Under the pieces are notes generated by a model. That model searched no databases. It saw only the letters and a list, made by a program, of their open reading frames with translations, and was not told where the DNA came from. Positions 46,012 through 57,549 of a stretch of DNA of 64,000 bases are shown in pieces. Numbering within the stretch: the first letter of the stretch is position 1; each line of letters begins with the position of its first letter. The stretch is from Chiridota heheva (lineage: Eukaryota; Echinodermata; Holothuroidea; Apodida; Chiridotidae). The stretch spans positions 1,057,501 through 1,121,500 of the forward strand of contig JAIGNY010000196.1 in the NCBI GenBank assembly GCA_020152595.1. Reading direction: 5' to 3'. The translations under genes and the position numbers were made by a program.

Positions 46012-47994
46012 GTGCAGAGAAAAAAATATTTCAAATGCCTAAGAAAGTATGGACACATGACGGATACGGTATGTCACAAAATATCTGTCATATTATTTTG
46101 GATACATATAATGGATTCATTTTATTGTTTTGTTTTGGCGCATTACAAGATGGTGATATAGATATGGGTGTTATGTCTTTATCTTGACAACCAACAACAT
46201 TTTAGAAACGAAATCATTTGAGTGATTGAATGTTGTTGTTCTTGTGGCGCCATCGATTGAAAACATTTACTTTTGATAACTAATTGATTACCATTAAAAG
46301 AATAACATATCTAAAATCAGAGCAACACTAGGTAGTAACAACTGTAAACAATATAGATGATATCAACGGATTCAGAGTATTTGCGTGACTTCAACAATTC
46401 AACTGGTAAACTCAACAACAAAAAGTTGATTATTTTAATTCTAAAACGAAACAGTAATATAAATTGAAGGGATATTAACATTCATTTGAATTCTTCATTA
46501 CATTTAAAACGAAGGAAATGTCACACAAACTATATTCCTTCAAACTATTAAGTAACATTTGTACCAGCATTCGGTTTGAACTGCTGTATCGTCTCATTGC
46601 AGCGATCATGCGTTGACTGCCCGTTTAGTTTAATTCAATTTGTTGTGATTTGTTCCATATATTTAATTCAGACACAACTGCAATAACATTAAATTAATTT
46701 CAACAATATGCGGTTGGTATCAACCTTGACTTTGAATTTATATTTACAATCAGTAGTCACCGTCAAAATAAAAATTGATTAAATGTGTATAAACAGATAA
46801 AGAAGAACGAATCAATTGTCTTACAATTTTGAACTCCAACAAAAGAAAAAATAGCTTTGCACAACTTGACTGTCAAAACAACAATCATGTTTGTTTCGTA
46901 CTTTAGTAAATAAGAAATTCCAAAAAGTTGAACAACTGAAGAAATGAGTGGAACTTTTGGATTTTTTTTTGAAGAAAATATATTTATTTTGATGGAGACT
47001 CATGAAAAATTGTAGTTTTTTCAGTTTATAAAGTTGAACTAAGATATTGATATTTGTTTAATTCGGTTGCATGGAGTATATCCAATATGCCAGCAAAACA
47101 AATTTAACAAAGAAGTTATTCGGCGACTTATATTGTAATGTAAGAAAACTGTTAGAAAAACTACTTGTAGAAAAAGTATATGCGACAACCTTTCACCCTC
47201 CGCTGGCATGTAACAGTGTAAAATCGGAAATACTCGATTTTTTCAAAAATTCTAAAGAAGGGATGAATCCGTGAACAGTTCTCATTGCAACAACTGATGA
47301 AGTTATGTTTGTCGTTAAATGTTAGGTATGTTCGCCCCACACATTCAATTTGTACAAAGTTTTCCTCGAGGTAAATTTTGAACAAAGGACGAAAACTGAA
47401 ATTGAGGTAAGAAACAAAATCATTAAAAATCTGTTAAAAGTACGAATGAACCACAAATAGCCATTTGGATAGTTTTTGTTTGAATTATGAAGTAACTCAC
47501 TTTTCTTTTTTATTTAAAGCTACCAAATGGTTCCTTTTTTTAATTTGTTTTCATTTATTATTTTTCTGCAATTTCCTAAACTTTCAATGCATTTAGTTTT
47601 CTTAAAACATATCAAATTATCAATAAGTCATTATTTTAATTTCAACGTAAATTGGATAGACGTATGTATTCTCCAGATATTTAGAATAACAAATCACGTG
47701 ATTTCAAATTGCAAAGGCCTAAAAAATGAAAACGGTTTTTTATCCTCTAAAAGAGAAACTAAACCAACAAAAAATACCGGTCAAAGAAATTGCAATTTAT
47801 GATATTTACGGCTTAAATTAGACAATTTGGTTGAGTTTTAAATTTCTGCAAGCTATACACCTGCTGATGCGATTCAATTGCAAATGAAAATTTTCAAAGA
47901 AAACATATGTGATCAATAACTAAACCGAAACATGTATTTTTTTATGTTTTTTTTGGTTTATTTAAATGGCAATTATTTGAGAAAAAGAGCTTAC

Positions 47995-48058
47995 CCATTC
48001 CCACAGTTCGTCCAAGTAGCATCCGCGGAACGCCACCGCCGACTGAGCTCAAATTCAT
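47995..48058 (-). CDS. pax1/9: Pax1/9 first coding exon (5' end)
   Basis: Candidate first coding exon, about 22 kb upstream of the paired-domain exon. The frame has ATGs at 48,058, 48,022 and 47,998 and ends ...ATG G|GTAAGC, an excellent donor at 47,995/47,994 in phase 1. Joining to the acceptor at 26,007 gives [10 protein letters not shown] in frame, matching the vertebrate Pax1 start (M-E-Q-T-...) and the Pax9 pattern, where exon 1 contributes little more than the start codon (recalled, not checked). The third ATG has the best start context (G at -3, G at +4), so the real coding part may be only 47,995-47,998. The two upstream ATGs, beginning M-N-L-S-S-V-G-G-G, would add 20 residues. The exon is locally GC-richer than the introns. 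Phase, splice sites and homology agree, but no transcript evidence is available. Confidence 0.75.
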
Positions 48059-49243
48059 GAAATCCAGGGTCGCGTCAATTCGAACAAATTGATGAAAATT
48101 AAGACACCGTGGTCTTTGATGTTCACCTTAAAATTTATATCAGGAACGATGAAGATTACACCACAATATATTTTTTCTTTCGAGAAAAAGAAAAATAATT
48201 TTTCGTTTTACCGGATTTAATTTAATTCAGAAAAGAAAAACAAATCAAAACGATTCACAAAAATGAACGTGGGTGACGAACTTCTGCCGTGGATGCGGGC
48301 ATGGCATGAACGCCTAAGTGTCTTCCACGGTCACCGATATACAGTTTTTTTGTTATGAAAACTGGTGACAACGAAAACAACTGGAAGAAGAAGTGTTAAA
48401 TCTGATGATAAACTCAACACGTGAAAAAGAAACAGAGTCACTGGTGACAGCTATCATGTCACCGAGCCCGAGCATGAACTTGGCGGCGATTGCGTAATGT
48501 GTTCGCTAAAGCAGTCAAGCGATAGAAAAATTCAGTCATGGATCTCCACGTATAATGACGAGGCTAAGCAAAGAGTAACTCGGGTTCACTTCCGTTACTC
48601 GGTTTCTTTCATGATTGGCTGTGTATAACTTTGAGGAGCGATAACAGATTTCTGCATCTCAAAGTTGAAAACACGAGGGTTTCCCCAATCTGGAGAGAAT
48701 TCAATGACCGACCACCTGGCAGGTAACCTCTGACCTCGATTAAGGACATGAGGGGTGATTGACTTTGTTACTCACTCATCGATCACTTTTTGCCACAAGA
48801 ATGTTTGTCCTATCAGTGCTACTTAATTTATGACTAAGTTCATGTCTGCATTGTGATTGGCTCATGTCTTTGTTTCTTGCATGTTCTCTTGACTTGGTAG
48901 AAAACGGCAACTGACTTCTGTACCCCTCTAAAAAGAACTGAACTGTAACTTCGGAGATAGGCTGGCAGGATATTTTTATTTTACGAAGGTTTGAAATCTG
49001 TACGGGAAGAATGTTGGTTAGGGTATATGCTGCCGTGATTTACGAGCAATCTCCACTGGGGATAACTAGGCTTTCTTCTTACATTTAATTCTCTGCAGAT
49101 GTGTCTGAAAGTTTTCTTCCATTGCTTGGAAGACAGTAAGAGATACGGAATAGATCGGTTAATCAGTTTTATCGCTGACTTTGTCAGGCATATGCAAGCA
49201 ACATGTTTGACTTGGCCTCCTCAGGGGATTTTCATATCATTTC
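48059..49243. other. upstream region of Pax1/9; no gene seen
   Basis: Somewhat GC-richer than average near 48,000-48,620, with CpGs, compatible with a promoter and 5' UTR of Pax1/9 on the minus strand. No second gene or clear regulatory motif can be named. Confidence 0.35.
48130..48145 (-). promoter_or_regulatory. TATA-like motif upstream of Pax1/9 exon 1
   Basis: The minus strand reads TATAAA at 48,139-48,134, about 75 bases before the first ATG of Pax1/9 exon 1 and about 136 before the best-context ATG. In such AT-rich DNA a TATAAA hexamer is common by chance, so this is only a positional suggestion of a core promoter. Confidence 0.15.
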
Positions 49244-50049
49244 AAATTTCATTTTTCCATCTTTCATTGAAAAGTTTTGACGCTATTATAGATTAAACTA
49301 AATTGATGATAAATTTGCCAAATGTGCATCAACGTTAGTTATCTCTTTGTTGTGAAGCAAGTTGTATTTTTCAATCATATATGTACATTTGTCCAATAAT
49401 TTTTTCAAGATTTAAGTGGCAGTTTTCCATCAAACGTTTTTAGAAGTAGTGAAAGGAAAAGTCGCAAAAAGAATAGTATACAAAGATCATTCAAGTTACT
49501 CTTAATTTACTTTATACAATAAATTTCGGATAGTGAAAACGGTCTTGAAAAATGTATTCCAACTCTCTGCATTGACTCATGTTTGTATTACTCGTATATA
49601 TCTTGAAGATTTTACAAAAATTGAAGATCGTTTTGCTCATAATATCAATTTCATGCTCTCTTTAAAATAAGAATGAAACAATTGATTTTTGCTTTAGTAT
49701 AGGTGTCGATATTGAAGGAAGAGAATTGTGAACTGGTGAAGAGGCGACTAGGCCTATCATACCTTTTTCCGTTCAAGAGATATCGAATTATAAGTTTGTA
49801 TGAAAATAACTCGTGTATAAAGTTTTCTGTGCAAGAATGACGTCACACCTCACTTTTGTGACATTTAAGGAGGGAATCTCGTCTTAAAAAATTTGCTTCA
49901 CCCGTCATCAATTGAAATCCGATACAAACTAGAACCAAATAGTTCGACCAATCAGAAACGCTGGACTGTATAGTATTTCTTTTTTTATCTCCGCATTATC
50001 CATGTTTACACGATATCCGACTTTTAATGTATTGTATTGAGAATAGATT

Positions 50050-50342
50050 TTAAAGCTGCGCTCGGCCGAAAAGTGAGGGCGTATTTAGTGTGAGTCTCTC
50101 ACTAAATCGAATACCTTTGCGGTACAGATTATCATAGACATAACTAAATCCCGGTCCGAGTACTCGAAATTTGTACGTGTTTTCCCATTGACATTTTGGA
50201 ATTTGTTCGCTTGCGCGCGATGGGTGATTTTTTTGTAAAAAGATCATAAAGTGATCTGTTGGTTAAAATCCACAGATATAAAATGTATCTATGACATTAG
50301 CAAAAACTAACGCCCTTACTTTTCGGCCGAGAGCACCTTTAA
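50050..50342. mobile_element. TTAA-flanked MITE with CTCGGCCGAAAAGT ends (copy A)
   Basis: About 32-bp inverted repeats: TTAAAGCTGCGCTCGGCCG then AAAAGTGAGGGCG on the left, and on the other strand TTAAAGGTGCTCTCGGCCG then AAAAGTAAGGGCG. TTAA at both ends. The interior has a secondary inversion (GTGAGTCTCTCAC). The 65-codon open frame over it has no known similarity. Confidence 0.85.
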
Positions 50343-50514
50343 GTGTTTTCACTAATTAGAAATATTTTTTCAAAGTTTCTTTAGGTGGTAAAAATAAAAG
50401 AAAGCGATTTAGAAAACTTCATACTATTTTGAGCTGCCTTCCCAATCATACATTAAAAACTTGCGTGTACTGCATAACAACAATCTTATTCATTTTTGTC
50501 TTTTATCAGCAGTA

Positions 50515-52115
50515 GGCCGTATGGAACGCCATTTTAATATTTAATCTGGAATTTTAGATATCTAAATTTTATTAATTTTGAATATTCAAATTGAATTTCA
50601 TAAGAATTGTGTTTTGGATATCAAGAATTATATTTTTGATATCCAAAATAGAGTTTCAGATATCCAAAATTAAATTTCAGATATCCAGAATTTTTTTGAT
50701 ATGAAAAATTCTGATTAGAACTTGAATTTTGGATATCCAAATCTAATTTTGGATATCAAAACTTCCATTCTGGATATTTTTTGGGATATCAAAAATTCCA
50801 TTCCTGATATTATTTGGATATCAAAATTTCATTTTGGATATACAAAATTGAATTTTGGATTTCCAAAGTTAATTTCAGATATCAGATATTGTATTTTTGA
50901 TTAAATTTTTTTGGATATCCAAAATTCAATTATGGATATCCAAAATACAATTTTGATATCAAAATTCAATTTTGGATATCCAAAATTCTATTTTTGATAT
51001 TAATAATATAATTTTGGATATCCAAAATTCATACTCTGATAATTACCATATGACCTGTAGTGAAAATGTACTAATTAACGTATGTGCTGCGGGACAAATG
51101 AATTATGATCGTGTGTATGCGCATTAGCAACATGCTATACGGTATACTATCAAACTGTACAGTGTACGTACGTAGTAGTAGATGTACTATAATGTAGATG
51201 TAGCTATGGCGTGCACGGTGGGGTCTGAAGGCAGCCCTAGATCGATATAAGAGCTCACTGCTACTGCTTGTACCTGCACCCCGGACCGGATCCGGGGTGA
51301 CCGACTGGAAGTCTTCGTCGTCATTCCTAGCACAAATCGCGAACTCAACATTGTCTATTAGCCGAAGTATTTGGGCAACTTCCATATTGACCACGGCCCG
51401 ATCCCTGCATGACATGTGCATGTGCTGTGCAACATGCAGATATTTAATTGCCGCGCGACGTAATCATGACCTGCCATGATTATTCATATTGCACATGGAA
51501 TTTCAGATATCCAAAATTGTATTTTTTATATCCAAAATCCAATTTAGGATGATATACAAAATTTAATTTCAGATATCAAGATTTGATTTTAGATATCCAA
51601 AATTCTGGATTAAATGACAATATGGCGTTCTAGAATTTCGTTTTATTATTTAATCTGGAATTACAGATATCTGAAATTAAATTCTGAATATCAAAAATTC
51701 AATTTTTGATATCTGAAATTCAATTTCAGATATCTAAAATTATATTTTTGATATCTGAAATTTAATTTTGGATATCAAGTATTCATTTTAAACGAAGTCT
51801 AATTTTCGATATCTGTAATTGAAATTTTGATGTCTAATTTACAATTCTTCATAACAAAAATTGAATTTTTCATATCCAAAATAAAATTTTGATATCCAAA
51901 ATTCAATTTTGATATCTGAAATTATATTTTGAATATCTAAAATGGAATTTTGGATATCTGAATTCAATTTCAGATATTCGAAATTCAATTTCAAATATCC
52001 AGAATTTAATTAAAGATATCGAAAATTGTTATAAAAATTCAATTTTGGATATCTAAATTTAATTTCAGATATCTTTAATTCCAGATAAAATGATAAAATG
52101 GCGTTCCATACGGCC
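50515..52115. mobile_element. GATATC-rich fold-back element (copy A)
   Basis: Outer inverted ends GGCCGTATGGAACGCCATTT (50,515) and its complement ending at 52,115, with GTA on both sides as a possible 3-bp target duplication. Inside, about 540 bp and 630 bp are packed with near-palindromic AATTTTGGATATCCAAAATT / ATTTCAGATATCTGAAAT units. They surround a GC-richer core (about 51,050-51,480). An internal junction near 51,611-51,660 (..TGGCGTTCTAGAA..TTTAATCTGGAATT) looks like an inner pair of ends, suggesting a composite. Resembles fold-back transposons in architecture; no transposase seen. Confidence 0.8.
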
Positions 52116-53023
52116 GTAACTCGGAAACTGTGTGCCGAAATTTTAAAACTGTTTTGATTGTAGGCCATAACTCGTTTTGAAAAAAAAAATTTTGAAAAAT
52201 GAAAATAAAATTTCATTTTTCCATCTTTCATTGAAAAGTTTTGACGCTATTATAGATTAAACTAAATTGATGATAAATTTGCCAAATGTGCATCAACGTT
52301 AGTTATCTCTTTGTTGTGAAGCAAGTTGTATTTTTCAATCATATATGTACATTTGTCCAATAATTTTTCAAGATTTAAGTGGCAGTTTTCCATCAAACGT
52401 TTTTAGAAGTAGTGAAAGGAAAAGTCGCAAAAAGAATAGTATACAAAGATCATTCAAGTTACTCTTAATTTACTTTATACAATAAATTTCGGATAGTGAA
52501 AACGGTCTTGAAAAATGTATTCCAACTCTCTGCATTGACTCATGTTTGTATTACTCGTATATATCTTGAAGATTTTACAAAAATTGAAGATCGTTTTGCT
52601 CATAATATCAATTTCATGCTCTCTCTCTAAAATAAGAATGAAACAATTGATTTTTGCTTTAGTATAGGTGTCGATATTGAAGGGAGAGAATTGTGAACTG
52701 GTGAAGAGGCGACTAGGCCTATCATACCTTTTTCCGTTCAAGAGATATCGAACTATAAGTTTGTATGAAAATAACTCGTGTGTAAAGTTTTCTGTGCAAG
52801 AATGACGTCACACCTCACTTTTGTGACATTTAAGTAGGAAACCTCGTCTCAAAAAATTTGCTTGACCCGTCATCGATTGAAATCCGATACAAACTAGAAC
52901 CAAATAGTTCGACCAATCAGAAACGCTGGACTGTATAGTATTTTTTTCTTTATCTCCGCATTATCCATGTTTACACGATATCCGACTTTTAATGTATTGT
53001 ATTACAAATAGATTTAAAGCTGC

Positions 53024-53301
53024 GCTCGGCCGAAAAGTGAGGGCGTATTTAGTGTGAGTCTCACACTAAATCGAATACCTTTGCGGTACAGATTATCATA
53101 GACATAACTAAATCCCGATCCGAGTACTCGAAATTTGTGCGTGTTTTTCCATTGACATTTTGGAATTTGTTCACTTGCGCGCGATGGGTGATTTTTTTTG
53201 TAAAAAGCAGTGATCTGTTGGTTAAAATCCACAGATACAAAATATATCTATGACATTAGCAAAACCTAATGCCCTCACTTTTCGGCCGAGAGCACCTTTA
53301 A
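53024..53301. mobile_element. TTAA-flanked MITE with CTCGGCCGAAAAGT ends (copy B)
   Basis: Duplicate of 50,050-50,342 in the second segmental copy, with TTAA termini intact and a few small deletions. Confidence 0.85.
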
Positions 53302-53473
53302 CTGTTTTTACTAATTAAAAATATTTGTTCAAAGCTTCTTTAGGTAGTAAAAATAAAAGAAAGCGATTTAGAAAACTTCATACTATTTTGAGCTGCCTTT
53401 CCAATCATACATTAAAAACTTGCATGTACTGCATAAAAACAATCTTATTCATTTTTGTCTTTAATCAGCAGTA

Positions 53474-55073
53474 GGCCGTATGGAACGCCATTTTAATATT
53501 TAATCTGGAATTTTAGATATCTAAATTTTATTAATTTTGAATATTCAAATTGAATTTCATAAGAATTGTGTTTTGGATATCAAAATTATATTTTGATATC
53601 CAAAATAGAGTTTCAGATATCCAAAATTAAATTTCAGATATCCAGAAATTTTTTTGATATGAAAAATTCTGATTAGAACTTGAATTTTGGATATCCAAAT
53701 CTAATTTTGGATATCAAAACTTCCATTCTGGATATTTTTGGGATATCAAAAATTCCATTCCTGATATTATTTGGATATCAAAATTTCATTTTGGATATAC
53801 AAAATTGAATTTTGGATTTCAAAGTTAATTTCAGATATCAGATATTGTATTTTTGATTAAATTTTTTTGGATATCCAAAATTCAATTATGGATATCCAAA
53901 ATACAATTTTGGATATCAAAATTCAATTTTGGATATCCAAAATTCTATCTTTGATATTAATATTATAATTTTGGATATCCAAAATTTATACTCTGATGAT
54001 TACCATATGACCTGTAGTGGAAATGTACTAATTAACGTATGTGCTGCGGGACAAATGAATTATGATCGTGTGTATGCGCATTAGCAACATGCTATACGGT
54101 ATACTATCAAACTGTACAGTGTACGTACGTAGTAGTAGATGTACTATAATGTAGATGTAGCTATGGCGTGGACGGCGGGGTCTGAATGCAGCCCTAGTCC
54201 GATATAAGAGCTCACTGCTTCTGCTTGTACCTGCACCCCGGACCGGATCCGGGGTGACCGACTGAAAGTCTTCGTCGTCATTCCTAGCCCAAATCGCGAA
54301 CTCAATATTGTCTTTTAGCCGAAGTATTTGGGTAACTTCCACATTGACCACGGCCCGATCCCTGCATGACATGTGCATGTGCTGTGCAACTTGCAGACAT
54401 TTAAATGCCGCGCGACGTAATTATGACCTGTTATGATTATTCATATTGCACATGGAATTTCAGATATCCAAAATTGTATTTTTTATATCTAAAATCCAAT
54501 TTAGGATGACATCCAAAATTTAATTTCAGATATCAAGATTTGATAGCAGATATCCAAAATTCTGGATTAAATGACAATATGGCGTTCTAGAATTTCGTTT
54601 TATTATTTAATCTGGAATTACAGATATCTGAAATTAAATTCTGAATATCAAAATTCAATTTTTGATATCTGAAATTCAATTTCAGATATCTAAAATTATA
54701 TTTTTGATATCTGAAATTTAATTTTGGATATCAAGTATTCATTTTAAACGAAGTCTAATTTTCGATATCTGTAATTGAAATTTTGATGTCTAATTTACAA
54801 TTCTTCATAACAAAAATTGAATTTTTCATATCCAAAATAAAATTTTGATATCCAAAATTCAATTTTTGATATCTGAAATTATATTTTGAATATCTAAAAT
54901 GGAATTTTGGATATCCGAATTCAATTTCAGATATTCGAAATTCAATTTCAGATATCCAGAATTTAATTAAAGATATCGAAAATTGTTATAAAAGATTCAA
55001 TTTTGGATATCTAAATTTAATTTCAGATATCTTTAATTCCAGATAAAATGATAAAATGGCGTTCCATACGGCC
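53474..55073. mobile_element. GATATC-rich fold-back element (copy B)
   Basis: 1,600-bp copy of the element at 50,515 in the second segmental duplicate, with the same ends and GTA flanks. Its core open frame (54,028-54,378 minus) differs from copy A mainly by amino-acid-changing substitutions, so it is not a maintained protein. Confidence 0.8.
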
Positions 55074-55142
55074 GTAACTCGGAAACTGTGTGCCGAAATT
55101 TTAAAACTGTTTTGATTGTAGGCCATAACTCGTTTTGTTGTT

Positions 55143-56019
55143 TTAAAGGATTAGCTCAGGGGTCAAGCAAATATGCAAGAGGACTTCAAAAGAAACAAAA
55201 TACTTCATAAAGCATTCAAAAATCTCACTCAGCTCAAGAGATATCTAAGTTTAAAGTTTTGTATCATTTGTGTAGAAATGACTGAAACCAGACTAGTTGT
55301 GATGTCATAGCCTCAGATTCCTCAAAGTCGTTATGTATTCTATCATATTTTGTCCTGCGATTTTGTGGCCTAAAAACCATGGGATATATCAAAAAGTAGT
55401 AAAACTGAATCTAGGAATGGTATTTGTAATATACCACCTGAAGAAAGTTCCAGGAAAAATAATTAAAACAGTGAAAAATTAAATAAACTTTCTTTAAACA
55501 TTTAAAATACACTAGCAATTGTTAGGAATGTGATGATGAAGACGCCAACTTTCCATAGTAGACTTACTATACCAGTCATTTCTACACAGATAAGACAGAG
55601 CTTTCAACTTGAATATCTACTTAATAACGGAATAAGGTTTTTGAATGCTTTCTTCATCATTCTGTTTCTCGACGACGACGAGTGAACACACAATTACAAT
55701 GACGGGGTCGTCGCCTGCGTATTCGGTTATGATAGTAACAATGTTATCACGAAACGCTTAATACGACCCGGACGAGAACACAGGTACGACGTACGGACAG
55801 ACATAACATCAAAAACTAAGTCAATGTCCATGGCCTTTGATAACCAGTTGTGGTGCACTGGCGTGTCTACCCAACCCAGACTTGAACCCAGGGCCTCGTG
55901 GTCTGTAGACATGTATGGTAACCGCTACACCACAGTTAGTAGACAATTCTGTTTCTGTTTCTTTTGAAGCCCTCACTTATAAAAGATAGACATGCTTGAC
56001 CACTGAACTAATCCTTTAA
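55143..56019. mobile_element. long-TIR MITE copy with nested full-length SINE
   Basis: TTAAAGGATTAGCTCAGGGG on the left and CCACTGAACTAATCCTTTAA on the right, giving near-perfect ends with TTAA. Arms inverted: AGAAATGACTGAAACC against CCAGTCATTTCTACAC. A SINE with its own 11-bp duplication sits in the right arm (55,670-55,945). Without it the MITE is about 590 bp. A lone second left end (AAAGGATTAGTTTTATG) follows, sharing the TTAA. Confidence 0.9.
55670..55945 (-). mobile_element. full-length tRNA-derived SINE nested in MITE
   Basis: Same structure as at 31,511: (CGA)n at the left, body, tRNA-like head at the right with acceptor-stem halves TGTCTAC (55,864-55,870) and GTAGACA (55,939-55,945). 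Perfect 11-bp target duplication ATTCTGTTTCT (55,659-55,669 and 55,946-55,956), taken from the host MITE's own sequence, which proves the SINE is younger. Confidence 0.93.
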
Positions 56020-56380
56020 AGGATTAGTTTTATGATCCTACGTGTGTATACGTGTATATACGTGTATATATGTGTCTATAGAACAAAAAGACACATAAGA
56101 ATGTGTCTAACTCAAAGCACTGTTCATTTTCTGGATGAAATAGACCAAATTGTTTCTTTCTCAGTCCTTTATTTGTAAATCATATATACAGACACATGAA
56201 AGAAAAAGACATAAACAAATTCACGGGAATATTCCTTTAAGACAAAATTAAAAGAAATATAACACTACAAATTATTACAGGATAACTTTAAAAAAGGATA
56301 TTGCCAGATGACAAAGTAAATAGTCCGAAAGTGATATTGGAAAATAAATAAAAGAAAAGAAAGGCCTAGATATAGGTTAC

Positions 56381-56927
56381 GGGATTAGTTCAGTAGTCAA
56401 GTTCATCTTATATGAAAGAGAACTTTCAAAGAAACAAATTGATAAGGAAATTATTTCAATATCTTAATTGAGTTAAGGAGATATTCAAGTTTAAAGGTCT
56501 GTCTTATCTGTGTAGAAATAAATGGTGTAGAAAGTCTACAAAGTTGGTTCTCTCGTCATCACATTAATAACAATTGTGAATGTATTTTAAAGAAAATCTA
56601 TTTAACAGTTTTATTATTTGAATTATTTTTCTCAAACTTTCTTCAAGCAGTCAAGTGGAAGTTTATAATTACTCAAGGCTTACTATAGATTGTATTTTAC
56701 TACTTTCCTGACATATTCAATTTTTGAAGCCAAAAAGAGCAGGACATACTATGATAGAATTTATGAACAATTTAAGGAATCTGAAGACGTCGCGTCACAA
56801 CTAGTCTGATGTCAGTCGTTTCTACACAGATGATACCAAAGTTTAAACTAAAATATATCCTTTAACGGAATAAAATTTGTGAATGATTTATTCACCATTC
56901 TGTTTCGTTTAAACAAATCCTTTAAAT
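56381..56927. mobile_element. long-TIR MITE copy
   Basis: GGGATTAGTTCAGTAGTCAA on the left. Contains GGAGATATTCAAGTTTAAAG, TGTGTAGAAATAAATGG, CTGATGTCAGTCGTTTCTAC and AACGGAATAAAATTTG. The right end is diverged (AACAAATCCTTTAAA). Upstream 56,020-56,380 holds (GTGTATAC)-type repeats and a solitary GGAATATTCCTTTAA end. Confidence 0.75.
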
Positions 56928-57019
56928 AATAATTCGTTGTTCAAACAACGAATTTTAAAACTAAATTGAAAAGTAATAAAATGGTTAAGTAAATACCTTC
57001 AAAAAAAAAATACGCTTTA

Positions 57020-57345
57020 ATACCTTATCTGTTATAAGGTGATACTTAAATTAAAGTTTTTTTTTTTATGTAGAAGTGACAGGTGTTTCCTTAAAAATTT
57101 TGTTTAGTAATTTGAAATTACCTTAATGCATTCGTGTTTCCTACTTTCCTGACATATCCAGTGGTTACATTTAATCCACAAAGTTTCAAACAAAGGTGAA
57201 AAATATTCAACGTAACGCATAAACATGCACTTTGACAAACGTGAGGCTATCGCCACAACGTACTAATCTTATTTCAGTCGTTTTTACATCATTTTGTTTC
57301 TTTTGAAGTTTTATTTTATATCAGATAGACTTCCTTTGGCCACTT
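57020..57345. mobile_element. long-TIR MITE fragment
   Basis: Family blocks TATGTAGAAGTGACAGGTG, TTTCCTACTTTCCTGACATA, TTTCAGTCGTTTTTAC and TTGTTTCTTTTGAAG in the usual order, with the ends decayed. Confidence 0.55.
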
Positions 57346-57549
57346 GGATTATGCCACACGAATAATGACAACCCATACAAGTCATGATGACACATTTTAC
57401 ATCTTAGGTTTGGTAGTTTCAATGGGGAAAATTATCTATTGAATTCTCATTGACTTAGAGAGTGAAAAACATTTTTTTCTTCTTCGGGATACTGCTTAAC
57501 AGTCCCAAATGAATAAAACAAGCAGGAGTGGTGTGCGCATGAAATGTAT

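Larger units (their letters stand above)
26008..47994 (-). other. pax1/9: Pax1/9 intron 1 (about 22 kb), repeat-filled
   Basis: Interval between the inferred donor (GTAAGC at 47,994) and acceptor (CAG ending at 26,008). It contains at least six long-TIR MITE copies or fragments, two SINE copies, five minisatellites, a (TA)n array, a 260-bp inverted-repeat MITE and a LINE 3' end, each listed separately. Stretches 26,100-28,770, 31,805-32,520, 32,800-34,570, 35,335-37,840, 38,465-39,410, 42,455-43,190, 43,700-45,430 and 46,015-47,990 are AT-rich, with only short random open frames, and hold no gene I can support. Enhancers could be here but cannot be recognised from one sequence. Confidence 0.7.
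49244..52179. repeat. tandem segmental duplication, copy A
   Basis: 2,936 bp that recur at 52,208-55,137 in the same order and orientation with only scattered substitutions and small indels. Starts AAATTTCATTTTTCCATC and ends GGCCATAACTCGTTTTG. Contains a TTAA-MITE (50,050-50,342) and a GATATC fold-back element (50,515-52,115). A 28-bp A/T-rich junction separates the copies. Confidence 0.97.
52208..55137. repeat. tandem segmental duplication, copy B
   Basis: 2,930-bp second copy of 49,244-52,179, offset about 2,960 bp. By eye roughly 97-98% identical, so recent. The same nested elements occupy the same relative places, so both insertions predate the duplication. Ends directly before a long-TIR MITE. 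Confidence 0.97.

Noticed and set aside
51071-51421. 116-codon frame in the fold-back core (also 54,028-54,378) as a transposon protein
   Set aside because: Differences between the two copies are mostly amino-acid-changing and no domain is visible.
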